Of a stretch of DNA of 12,219 nucleotides, positions 1 to 7,558 are shown piece after piece (the first letter of the stretch is position 1; the number at the start of each line of letters is the position of its first letter). The translations under genes and the position numbers were made by a program. The notes under the pieces are model-generated. The model was not told the origin of the DNA. It worked only from the letters and a program-made list of their open reading frames with translations, and ran no database searches. Source of the stretch: Candidatus Ruthturnera sp. (GTDB lineage: Bacteria > Pseudomonadota > Gammaproteobacteria > PS1 > Pseudothioglobaceae); NCBI GenBank assembly GCA_018648985.1, contig JABGOT010000077.1:1-12219 (forward strand). Direction: 5' to 3'.

Positions 1-1
1 A

Positions 2-187
2 AAAAAGGAATTGAAAGCATTAATACAATCAAACCCTTGTTACGCTGTGCAAGCAATTGCAATGTATTACGAAGATCAGAAAAATTTTGATCCTAAAAGA
101 AAATGGCAAGAAAAATTCTCAAAATACAATACTTGTCGATATGTTGATTATGGCAATACCCACTGGGATATTAATAAGAAAAAATAG
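2..187 (+). CDS. C-terminal end of an unrecognised protein (5' end outside window)
   Basis: An open frame enters from the left edge and ends in two tandem TAG stops (185-190). It gives 61 residues, beginning KKELKALIQSNPCYAVQA and ending THWDINKKK. The fragment is rich in Lys, Tyr and Asn, has two Cys (in NPCYA and NTCRY) and no hydrophobic segment, so it looks like the soluble end of a protein. I recognise no family. Its stop lies 11 bases before the ATG of the DUF3179 lipoprotein gene on the same strand, so the two may be co-transcribed. The fragment is short and a chance open frame is not excluded, but the spacing and the paired stops favour a real gene end. Confidence 0.55.
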   Translation, partial: KKELKALIQSNPCYAVQAIAMYYEDQKNFDPKRKWQEKFSKYNTCRYVDYGNTHWDINKKK

Positions 188-198
188 TAGGCCTCATA

Positions 199-1167
199 AT
201 GAATACGAATAACAGATTAAAAAAAATTATAGCCACAATAGGCATAACATCTATTGTGTTTATCACAAGTTGTAACGCTCAAAATGGCATTAGTAAAAAT
301 GGATTTGATTTATCTAACGCCAGTATTGGTGTCGATAAAATTCTATCAGGTGGGCCAGGAAAGGACGGTATTCCTGCGATTGACAATCCTGTTTTTGTTA
401 CTAAAAATAAATCTGGTTTTATAAAAGATACGGATCGAGTGTTAGCACTTGAGGTTGATGGTGTAGCTAAAGCTTATCCGATTAATATTTTAAATTGGCA
501 TGAAATTGTAAATGATAAGATTGGCGATAAAGCCTTTGCTGTTACTTATTGTCCATTGTGTGGCACGGGCGCTGTGTTTTCATCAAATATTAAAGGTAAA
601 CATTCACGTTTTGGCGTATCAGGTTTGCTTTATAACTCGGATGTACTTTTGTACGATGATCAGACAGAATCTCTTTTTTCGCAAATTTTATCTAAGGCTA
701 TCAGTGGCCCGTTAGTTGGTGAGGATCTAACACCAATTGTGAGTACACATACAACTTGGGGCAGATGGAAGGCATTACATCCAAATACTTTGGTGTTGTC
801 AACGGCAACAGGCCATGTCAGGGATTACACAAAAAATCCATATGGTGATTATGGGACGAATAGGTCGTTGTATTTTCCTGCGCCTAGCTCAAGTCCAGAT
901 GCTAATAGTTTTCATCCTAAAGAAACGGTTATTGGGCTGAAAGATGGTGATCAAATAAAGGCTTATCCATTTAGTGAACTAGATAAAAATGAACAGTCTG
1001 AATTTACAGATTTGATTGATGGTAAGGCGTATACCATTTTGTGGGATAGTGAAAGCAAAACAGCGCAAATTAAAGACCAAACTGGCAATGTAATTCCAAC
1101 CATACAAGGGTTTTATTTTGCTTGGATAGCCTTCTACCCAGATTCTTTAATTTACAAGACAAAATAA
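199..1167 (+). CDS. DUF3179 domain-containing lipoprotein
   Basis: The 322-residue product starts with a lipoprotein signal: positive charges (R6, K8, K9), a hydrophobic stretch around residues 10-22 and a lipobox ITSC with Cys25 as the expected lipidation site. Asn follows Cys25, so no Asp retention signal is seen and outer-membrane sorting is plausible. The rest matches the DUF3179 family (family recalled, function not established): NWHEIVND near residue 99, a YCPLCGTG motif with C118 and C121, a conserved TTWGRW near 185, and a C-terminal aromatic block FYFAWIAFYPDS (305-316). The CxxC with nearby His101 suggests metal, heme or redox chemistry, which is inference only. The ATG at 199 gives a complete signal peptide; the ribosome site is weak (TAGG). 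A 55-base gap separates it from the next operon. Confidence 0.85.
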   Translation: MNTNNRLKKIIATIGITSIVFITSCNAQNGISKNGFDLSNASIGVDKILSGGPGKDGIPAIDNPVFVTKNKSGFIKDTDRVLALEVDGVAKAYPINILNWHEIVNDKIGDKAFAVTYCPLCGTGAVFSSNIKGKHSRFGVSGLLYNSDVLLYDDQTESLFSQILSKAISGPLVGEDLTPIVSTHTTWGRWKALHPNTLVLSTATGHVRDYTKNPYGDYGTNRSLYFPAPSSSPDANSFHPKETVIGLKDGDQIKAYPFSELDKNEQSEFTDLIDGKAYTILWDSESKTAQIKDQTGNVIPTIQGFYFAWIAFYPDSLIYKTK

Positions 1168-1222
1168 TATTGTGTATGGTTGTGTAATTGTGTAGCATAC
1201 ACACATAATATTCGGGGGAATA
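1168..1222 (+). promoter_or_regulatory. Intergenic repeats and possible promoter ahead of the three-gene operon
   Basis: This AT-rich gap contains TTGTGTA three times in the same direction (1170-1176, 1180-1186, 1188-1194). The last copy forms a short inverted repeat, TGTGTA-GCA-TACACA (1189-1203). A possible sigma70 promoter is TTGTGT (1180-1185), an 18-base spacer and CATAAT (1204-1209), but the -35 match is poor. A purine-rich ribosome site, GGGGGAA (1214-1220), precedes the ATG at 1223. The repeats could be operator half-sites; nothing in the sequence names the regulator. Confidence 0.35.
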
Positions 1223-2725
1223 ATGCCACTATCTGAAACACCAAATACTGTTATTAGCTTAATGCCAACATTGTTTATTTGGCTGCTAGGACTTGTATTT
1301 GTTGCTGTTATTATTACGTTTGTTTTTGACGTCTCTCAGAGTAAAAATGCCATTCTAAGAAACTACCCAGTTGTCGGGCATTTTCGTTATTTATTTAGCA
1401 CGTTGGGTGAGTTTTTCCGCCAGTATTTCTTTGCTATGGATCGAGAAGAGATGCCTTTTAATCGCGCAGAACGTGAATGGGTAAACCGTGCATCAGCCGA
1501 TAAAGATAATACTATTGCTTTTGGATCGACTAAAAATTTAACAATACCTGGCACCGCTATTTTTATCAATTGTCCGTTTCCAACATTGGATAGTGATGCA
1601 GTAGAGACTAGAACAGTTACGATAGGCGCTGACTATAGTGATAATCCTTACGCGGCAAAATCTATCTTTAATATCTCTGGCATGAGCTATGGTGCAATTT
1701 CTAAACCGGCTGTATTGGCACTGTCAAATGGTGCGCGTATGGCAGGTTGTTGGATGAATACAGGTGAAGGCGGTCTTAGTTCTTATCATTTAGAAGGTGG
1801 TGCCGATCTAGTGTTTCAAATTGGTACAGCCAAGTACGGTGTTAGAAATGAAGACGGCAGTTTAAGTCGAAAAAAACTAAGCAAAATTGCTAAACATGAA
1901 CAAGTCAAGATGTTTGAGTTGAAGGTTTCTCAAGGTGCTAAGCCTGGAAAAGGCGGGATCTTACCTGGTATTAAAGTAACAACTGAAATCGCTGAAATTA
2001 GAGGTATTCCAAAAGGTGAAGATTCTAACTCTCCTAATCGTCATATTGAAGTATCAAGTGCGAGTGAATTGTTGGACATGATTAACCGAGTACGTGAGAT
2101 TACTAAAAAACCAGTTGGCTTTAAGACGGTGATTGGCCATATAAGGTGGTTAGAAGCTCTACTGGCTGAGGTGAATAAGCGTGGCATTGCCTCAGCCCCA
2201 GACTTTATTACTGTTGATGGCGGTGATGGCGGTACAGGCGCAGCACCAATGGCGCTGATGGATAATGTTGGTTTACCACTTAAAGAGGCACTACCACTAG
2301 TGGTGGATAAAATTATGCAATGTGGGTTGGAAAACAGGGTCAAAGTTATCGCTTCCGGCAAGATGATTACACCATCGGATGTGGCTTGGGCAATTTGCGC
2401 TGGTGCTGATTTTGTTACCTCAGCAAGGGGCTTTATGTTTGCTATTGGTTGTATTCAATCGCTTAAATGCAATAAAAATACTTGTCCAACTGGCATTACT
2501 ACCCACAATAAGCGTTTGCAAAAAGGTTTAAATTCTAAGAGTAAAGCAATCAAAGTTAAAAACTACGTTAATAATATGACTAAAACTGTTGAAATTATGG
2601 CGCACTCCTGTGGCGTAAAAGAAGTTCGAATGTTAAACCGATCACACGTTAGAATTGTGCAAATTGATGGAAAATCCACCCCTATGAATGAACTATGTCC
2701 AATGTGTGACGAAGGAGAAAAGTAA
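1223..2725 (+). CDS. Membrane-anchored FMN-binding glutamate synthase-like protein (no glutaminase domain)
   Basis: The 500-residue protein has one N-terminal membrane segment (about residues 11-36), then the FMN/2-oxoglutarate-type domain of glutamate synthase. Visible signatures are ISGMSYGAIS (151-160), TGEGGLS (180-186), PGKGGILPG (241-249), VDGGDGGTGAAP (331-342) and a C-x5-C-x4-C set (C410, C416, C421) that matches the [3Fe-4S] cluster ligands of GltB. The amidotransferase domain of full-length GltB (about 1500 residues) is absent, so it cannot take ammonia from glutamine by itself. Short proteins of this kind are annotated as FMN-binding glutamate synthase family; their reactions are mostly unknown. 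An extra CPMC (C492, C495) near the C-terminus could bind metal. Its stop overlaps the next start (TAATG at 2723-2727), so it is translationally coupled to the acetolactate synthase gene. An amino- or oxo-acid oxidoreductase role is inference. Confidence 0.88.
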   Translation: MPLSETPNTVISLMPTLFIWLLGLVFVAVIITFVFDVSQSKNAILRNYPVVGHFRYLFSTLGEFFRQYFFAMDREEMPFNRAEREWVNRASADKDNTIAFGSTKNLTIPGTAIFINCPFPTLDSDAVETRTVTIGADYSDNPYAAKSIFNISGMSYGAISKPAVLALSNGARMAGCWMNTGEGGLSSYHLEGGADLVFQIGTAKYGVRNEDGSLSRKKLSKIAKHEQVKMFELKVSQGAKPGKGGILPGIKVTTEIAEIRGIPKGEDSNSPNRHIEVSSASELLDMINRVREITKKPVGFKTVIGHIRWLEALLAEVNKRGIASAPDFITVDGGDGGTGAAPMALMDNVGLPLKEALPLVVDKIMQCGLENRVKVIASGKMITPSDVAWAICAGADFVTSARGFMFAIGCIQSLKCNKNTCPTGITTHNKRLQKGLNSKSKAIKVKNYVNNMTKTVEIMAHSCGVKEVRMLNRSHVRIVQIDGKSTPMNELCPMCDEGEK

Positions 2726-4362
2726 TGAAGGCATCTGACCTATTTGTAAAAGCGCTGGAAAATGAAGGGGTTGAGTATATTTTTGGTATTCCTGGAGAGG
2801 AAAACCTTGACTTGTTAGATTCATTACGCGGCTCATCTATTAAATTTATTCTAACCCGTCATGAGCAGGCCGCCGCATTTATGGCGGCGACTTATGGTCG
2901 GCTAACAGGTAGAGCAGGTGTGTGTTTAGCAACACTCGGCCCTGGTGCGACGAACCTGGTAACAGCAATCGCTTATGCGCAATTGGGTGCTATGCCAATG
3001 GTAGTCATTACTGGGCAAAAACCCATTAAAGCCAGCTTACAAGGTAAATTCCAGATTTTAGATATTGTCAGAATGATGGAGCCTTTGGTTAAAGATTCTG
3101 ATCAAATTGTTTATGGTGGTCAGATTCCATCTTTGGTTCGTGGTGCGTTTCGTATTGCAGAAGAAGAGCGTCCGGGTGCGGTTCATCTAGAATTGCCTGA
3201 AGACATTGCTAGAGAGGAATTAGAAGATGATCGCGTCTTTCCAAGACAAACTATTCATCGTGTATTTGCCAGTGATAGAGCGATTGAGAAAGCAGTTAAT
3301 GTTATTAAAGCCGCTAAAAGACCATTATTGCTTGTAGGTGCGGGTGCTAACCGTAAACGCATTCGACAACCATTGTCAGATTTTATTAATAAAACCGGTA
3401 TCTTATTTTTCAACACACAAATGGGCAAGGGTGTTTTGAGTGGTGATGGTTCAAATTTTATTGGTACAGCGGCATTCTCATCAAAAGACTATGTGCATGA
3501 AGCCATTAAAAAAGCCGATTTAATTATTAATGTGGGCCATGATATTGTTGAAAAGCCACCCTTTATTATGAGGGGTAGCGAACAAAAAGTTATCCATGTG
3601 AATTTTCATTCGGCACAGATTAAAGGTATTTACTATCCTCAAGTTGAGGTGGTTGGCAATATAAGTAACTCAATAGATCGATTAACTCAAGAATTGAGTG
3701 GCTGTTATGCTTGTGATCACGAATGGGTTGCCCCTATTCGTGAGAGAATTAGGCAAGCCATTCATGCGCTGGATGACGATACATCGTTTCCGATGCTACC
3801 ACAGCGTGTGGTAGCAGACGTACGCAAAGTAATGCATGATGATGGCATTGTTACCTTAGATAATGGTATGTTTAAGTTGTGGTTTGCTAGGCATTACCAT
3901 GCCCGTCAACCTAATACGTTATTGTTAGATAATGCATTAGCAACAATGGGTGCGGGCTTGCCTACTGCCATGGCTTGCGCATTGATGTATCCTGATCGAC
4001 AAGTACTTGCAGTTTGTGGCGATGGTGGTTTTATGATGAATTCACAAGAATTAGAAACCGCTATTCGTCTTAAATTAAATTTGATTGTGTTGATATTTAA
4101 TGACAATGGATATGGCATGATTAAGTGGAAGCAAGCCGCTCAAGAATTAGATGATTTTGGTTTGAGTTTTAACAATCCAGACTTTGTTATGTATGCACAA
4201 AGTTATGGTGCTACTGGTCATAGGATAACGGCAAGTGAAGACCTTGTGCCAGCTATGGAAAAAGCATTTGATGAAGGGGGTGTGCATGTGATTGATCTAC
4301 CGATTGATTATTCTCAAAATACCAAAACATTGCTAGACGATCTAAAACAATTTGATAATTAA
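2725..4362 (+). CDS. Acetolactate synthase large subunit, catabolic AlsS-like TPP enzyme
   Basis: The 545-residue protein is a complete three-domain thiamine diphosphate enzyme. The N-terminal domain has GIPGEENLDLLD (21-32) and the catalytic Glu47 in TRHEQ. LGPGATNL (71-78) follows. The C-terminal domain has the TPP/Mg motif beginning CGDGG (431-435) and ending FNDNGYG (458-464), then MIKWKQ. The C-terminus (SYGATG, then HVIDLPIDYSQN) resembles Bacillus AlsS, and the RFDDR segment of FAD-binding biosynthetic enzymes is missing; the equivalent place reads INVGHDIVEK. Expected reaction: two pyruvate to acetolactate plus CO2, or a related 2-oxo-acid decarboxylation or ligation. No small regulatory subunit gene (ilvN/ilvH) or acetolactate decarboxylase gene lies beside it, which also argues against branched-chain amino acid synthesis. 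A good ribosome site, AAGGAG (2712-2717), lies inside the previous gene. The exact substrate is uncertain. Confidence 0.85.
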   Translation: MKASDLFVKALENEGVEYIFGIPGEENLDLLDSLRGSSIKFILTRHEQAAAFMAATYGRLTGRAGVCLATLGPGATNLVTAIAYAQLGAMPMVVITGQKPIKASLQGKFQILDIVRMMEPLVKDSDQIVYGGQIPSLVRGAFRIAEEERPGAVHLELPEDIAREELEDDRVFPRQTIHRVFASDRAIEKAVNVIKAAKRPLLLVGAGANRKRIRQPLSDFINKTGILFFNTQMGKGVLSGDGSNFIGTAAFSSKDYVHEAIKKADLIINVGHDIVEKPPFIMRGSEQKVIHVNFHSAQIKGIYYPQVEVVGNISNSIDRLTQELSGCYACDHEWVAPIRERIRQAIHALDDDTSFPMLPQRVVADVRKVMHDDGIVTLDNGMFKLWFARHYHARQPNTLLLDNALATMGAGLPTAMACALMYPDRQVLAVCGDGGFMMNSQELETAIRLKLNLIVLIFNDNGYGMIKWKQAAQELDDFGLSFNNPDFVMYAQSYGATGHRITASEDLVPAMEKAFDEGGVHVIDLPIDYSQNTKTLLDDLKQFDN

Positions 4363-4371
4363 GGCAAGATA

Positions 4372-5754
4372 ATGGCAGTAGAAAAATTAATTGTTAATCA
4401 AGCCTATACTGGCACAGTATTAGCTGAGTTAGAGATGCATGACAGTACTCAAATAGATGCTATGTTATCAACTGCTCAGGCTTTACACAAAGGCGGCTGT
4501 TTGAGTGTGAGTGAGCGTATTCGTATTTTGCAAAAATTGGCTGATTTGGTTGATGCTGAACATGAAGAATTTTCGCGCTTAATTGCCAATGAAGGCGGTA
4601 AGCCAATTCGTGATGCGCGTGTTGAAGTGACTCGTGCTGTGAATGGCATACATATTGCCATTACTGAGATTGAAAGTAGCAAAGGCGTTGAAATACCAAT
4701 GGATTTGAGTGCAGCTGGTGTAGGGCATACAGCCTTTACTATTCTAGAGCCGATTGGCGTAGTAGTCGCGGTGAGTGCGTTTAATCACCCCCTTAATTTA
4801 TCTATTCATCAAGCAATTCCTGCAATTGCAACTGGTTGTCCGGTGATTATTAAGCCAGCAGCAGTGACACCATTATGTTGTTTGCGTCTTGCTGAATTGG
4901 CATTAAAAGCAGGTTTGCCTAAAGGCTGGATGCAGGTCGCGTTAACCAATCGAGAGGATTCAGAAAAACTAGTTACCGATTCAAGAGTGAGTTTCTTTAG
5001 TTTTATTGGTTCTGCCAAAGTAGGCTGGTATTTGAAATCAAAGCTAGCACCAGGCACACGTTGTGCACTAGAGCACGGCGGCGTGGCACCACTAATTTTG
5101 GACAAATATGCCGATGAGGATGGATTTATTAATGGCGTGGTAAAAGCCAGTATGTATCATTCAGGTCAGGTCTGTGTTTCAGTGCAACGTGTATATGTAC
5201 CTGAGAGTCGAGCGCAAGAATTGGCACAAAAAATTGCCGATGTAGCTGCCCAACAAGTGGTGGGTGATGCGATTAATGAAGACAGTGATTTGGGTCCATT
5301 AATCTTACCAAAAGAGACTGATCGAATTGAAGCCTGGGTAAATGAAGCCATTGGCGAAGGTGCAACTTTAATCATTGGCGGCAAACGTATTAATAAAGTT
5401 AGCTATGAGCCGACTGTACTGCTTAACCCAGCCAAGGGTTCAAAAGTATCCACCCAAGAGATTTTTGGCCCTGTTGTGTGTATTTACGGCTATAAGGATA
5501 TTGATAATGCTATTGAAGATGCAAACAGTCTTGATGTGTCGTTCCAATCGTCTATTTTTAGTGATAATGCTGAACTGGCAATGGATGTGGCTAAGAAGCT
5601 AGAAGCCAGTGCAGTAATGATTAATGATTATACGACTTTTAGAGTCGATTGGATGCCGTTTGCAGGACGCAAACATTCTGGCTACGGTATTGGTGGTATT
5701 GGTTACTCTATGCGTGACATGCTAGAGCATAAAATGATTGTCACTAAGGCTTAA
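4372..5754 (+). CDS. NAD(P)-dependent aldehyde dehydrogenase family protein
   Basis: The 460-residue protein is a full, slightly short aldehyde dehydrogenase that oxidises an aldehyde to an acid (or acyl product) with NAD(P). Catalytic features are all present: Asn138 in AFNHP, Lys161 in IIKPA, the cofactor loop GSAKVG (213-218), general base Glu234 in LEHGG, the nucleophile Cys268 in SGQVCVS, and EIFGP (363-367). The resemblance is to the lactaldehyde, phosphonoacetaldehyde and related dehydrogenase group, but the substrate cannot be decided. It starts 9 bases after the acetolactate synthase stop, with an AAGG ribosome site (4361-4364) overlapping that stop, so the two are surely co-expressed. 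The likely job is to remove or use an aldehyde made by the neighbouring TPP enzyme (inference). The gene ends 3 bases from the stop of the convergent msbA. Confidence 0.9.
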   Translation: MAVEKLIVNQAYTGTVLAELEMHDSTQIDAMLSTAQALHKGGCLSVSERIRILQKLADLVDAEHEEFSRLIANEGGKPIRDARVEVTRAVNGIHIAITEIESSKGVEIPMDLSAAGVGHTAFTILEPIGVVVAVSAFNHPLNLSIHQAIPAIATGCPVIIKPAAVTPLCCLRLAELALKAGLPKGWMQVALTNREDSEKLVTDSRVSFFSFIGSAKVGWYLKSKLAPGTRCALEHGGVAPLILDKYADEDGFINGVVKASMYHSGQVCVSVQRVYVPESRAQELAQKIADVAAQQVVGDAINEDSDLGPLILPKETDRIEAWVNEAIGEGATLIIGGKRINKVSYEPTVLLNPAKGSKVSTQEIFGPVVCIYGYKDIDNAIEDANSLDVSFQSSIFSDNAELAMDVAKKLEASAVMINDYTTFRVDWMPFAGRKHSGYGIGGIGYSMRDMLEHKMIVTKA

Positions 5755-5765
5755 AAACTAGCCTT
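5746..5765. terminator. Short inverted repeat across two convergent stop codons
   Basis: AAGGCT (5746-5751) and AGCCTT (5760-5765) can pair around an 8-base loop and span the stops of the aldehyde dehydrogenase gene and of msbA. The stem is only 6 bp and neither strand has a clear T-run after it, so it would be a weak bidirectional terminator at best. Confidence 0.25.
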
Positions 5766-7479
5766 CAAATTGATGCTTGTATAGTGAGGCGTATTCACCT
5801 TTTGCATTAATCAAATCTTTGTGTGAGCCTTGTTCAATAATCTCACCACGACGTAATACTACAATTCTGTCAGCCTTTTGCACTGTGCTTAATCTGTGGG
5901 CAATAATAATAGTGGTACGATCTTTTTGCATTTCATCAATGGCAGCCTGTACTTGTTTTTCGGTGGCTGAATCAAGTGCTGAAGTCGCCTCATCTAGAAT
6001 AAGAATCGGGCTATCTTTGGCGATAGCTCTGGCAATGGCCAAGCGTTGACGCTGACCACCAGAAAGCTTGGTGCCATCTTCACCAATCTCAGTGTCAAAT
6101 TGATCACTAAGCTCTTGAATAAATTCATGTGCATTAGAAACTTTGGCAGCATGTTGCACTTGGGCATCACTCATGGTGTTAATTTGACCGAGTGCAATGT
6201 TGCCTTTAACCGTGTCATTAAACAAACGTACGTTTTGGTCAACAAAAGCAATTTGTGAACGTAATGAGTCAACTTCAAACTTACTGATATCGGTACCATC
6301 AATAGTGATAACACCAGAGTTTGGTGAGTAAAATTTAGCCAAAAGCTGAATAATGGTAGTCTTACCACTGCCTGTTGACCCTACCAACGCAACGGTTTCC
6401 CCTGGTTTTATATCTAAATTAATGTTGTTTAAAACAGTGGCATCATCAGAATAACCAAATGACACATCTTTAAATTTAATTGCACCTTTTGAACTGTTAA
6501 GTTGTTGTGTGCCGTCATTGTGTTCTTCGTCTTCATCAATTAGTCCAAACACACTCTCACCAGCAGCCATGGCGGTTTGCAATGGTTTGTTGATATTTAC
6601 CAAGCTTTTAGCTGGTTTAACCAACATACCCATAGCAGTAAAGAAAGATAAAAACTCACCGGCACTCATCTCTAATAGGGTGGATGAAAAATACACCACA
6701 CTACCTAAAGATAAACCAATTAAGATATTAACAAAGCCAGTATTAAATGCACCTGTCATATCAACTTTGAATCGTTGTTGACGAATGTTTTTAATTAGGT
6801 CGTTGAATTTGTTGCTTTCTTGATCTTGTGCGTGATAGATTTTTACCAAAGAGCTGCCTGAAATATTTTCATCCAAGAGGTGTGTCATTCTACCCATTGA
6901 GTTTTGCACTTTTTGGGATGAGCTGCGCATACGATTTGACGAGAGTTTGACTGCTAAATACACCAATGGCAATAAGATAATTAGCGTTAAGCTTAGTTGC
7001 CAATTTTTGTAAAACAAATAACCAATTAAGATAATCACTGACATAGATGATTTAATAAAATCTAGCCAAATACTTGAAGCGGCGGCAGCGATTTGCTCAA
7101 CATCAAAGGTGAGTTTAGACAGGGTTTTACCAGTAGGGTGTTGATCAAAATAAGATTTTGGTAGTCTTAATAACTTGGCAAACATGTCGATGCGTAAGTC
7201 CATGATCACCTTATTAGACACCCAAGAGCTAGCAGCGGTAGAGGTTACTGCAAAAATAGAGCTAAGCACAATCACACCAAATAAGGCTAAGGCATAAATT
7301 AGAGCGGTTTGCTGGTTACGTTCGGTGGCAAACAGTTCGTCAACAATACGGCCGGTGATTTCAGGGATGGAACTTTCTAATGCGGTTGCTAGCATCATCA
7401 TTACCGAAGTAAAGATAAGCTTGCCAATATGCGCCTTTAAGTAGAAGAATAGGCGCGAAAAAAATTGTTTATATTGCAT
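5758..7479 (-). CDS. msbA: ABC transporter with fused permease and ATPase, MsbA-type lipid A flippase
   Basis: The 573-residue protein is a half-transporter of the exporter type that works as a homodimer. The membrane domain (about residues 1-310) has several hydrophobic helices, including about 20-34, 61-82, 145-156 and 163-177, and about 250-290. The ATPase domain (about 335-573) has all motifs: Walker A GSTGSGKTT (367-375), Q-loop Gln415 in FVDQN, signature LSGGQ (472-476), Walker B ILILDE (492-497) and the switch His528 in AHRLS. Length and order match MsbA, which flips lipid A core across the inner membrane using ATP. Related lipid or drug exporters share the same architecture, so the substrate is inferred from family resemblance. 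The usual partner lpxK is not beside it. It is transcribed divergently from pyrG. The upstream ribosome site is poor, and the start is chosen as the first ATG giving the expected N-terminus. Confidence 0.85.
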   Translation of the reverse strand: MQYKQFFSRLFFYLKAHIGKLIFTSVMMMLATALESSIPEITGRIVDELFATERNQQTALIYALALFGVIVLSSIFAVTSTAASSWVSNKVIMDLRIDMFAKLLRLPKSYFDQHPTGKTLSKLTFDVEQIAAAASSIWLDFIKSSMSVIILIGYLFYKNWQLSLTLIILLPLVYLAVKLSSNRMRSSSQKVQNSMGRMTHLLDENISGSSLVKIYHAQDQESNKFNDLIKNIRQQRFKVDMTGAFNTGFVNILIGLSLGSVVYFSSTLLEMSAGEFLSFFTAMGMLVKPAKSLVNINKPLQTAMAAGESVFGLIDEDEEHNDGTQQLNSSKGAIKFKDVSFGYSDDATVLNNINLDIKPGETVALVGSTGSGKTTIIQLLAKFYSPNSGVITIDGTDISKFEVDSLRSQIAFVDQNVRLFNDTVKGNIALGQINTMSDAQVQHAAKVSNAHEFIQELSDQFDTEIGEDGTKLSGGQRQRLAIARAIAKDSPILILDEATSALDSATEKQVQAAIDEMQKDRTTIIIAHRLSTVQKADRIVVLRRGEIIEQGSHKDLINAKGEYASLYKHQFEG

Positions 7480-7558
7480 CGATATTTACTATGATTTAAT
7501 ACGCCCATATTCTACACAGTTTTGTGTATCATAACCATTTCAACTTTGTTAGTTTTCG
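7480..7558. promoter_or_regulatory. Divergent msbA/pyrG promoter region with a palindrome
   Basis: This 79-base spacer must serve both msbA and pyrG. A 16-base palindrome, TACACA-GTTT-TGTGTA (7513-7528), lies near its middle and could be an operator or a small hairpin in a leader. One possible pyrG promoter is TTTACT (7485-7490), a 17-base spacer and TATTCT (7508-7513), each matching consensus at 4 of 6 positions; a start near 7520 would fall in the palindrome. I could not pick a convincing msbA promoter. No clear ribosome site precedes pyrG. Confidence 0.35.

Noticed and set aside
512..715. Second reading frame of 67 codons inside the DUF3179 gene
   Set aside because: It is out of frame within a clearly conserved coding sequence and its product has no coherent features.
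2725..4362. Sulfoacetaldehyde acetyltransferase, oxalyl-CoA decarboxylase or biosynthetic IlvB as the identity of the TPP enzyme
   Set aside because: The C-terminal region and the missing RFDDR segment fit AlsS-like catabolic acetolactate synthase better, and no regulatory subunit or CoA-related gene lies nearby. A different 2-oxo-acid substrate is still possible.
5777..6049. Open frame of 90 codons on the plus strand opposite msbA (others like it lie opposite pyrG, der and the operon genes)
   Set aside because: It lies wholly antisense to the conserved ATPase domain, has no recognisable protein features or ribosome site, and its openness follows from the codon use of the real gene.
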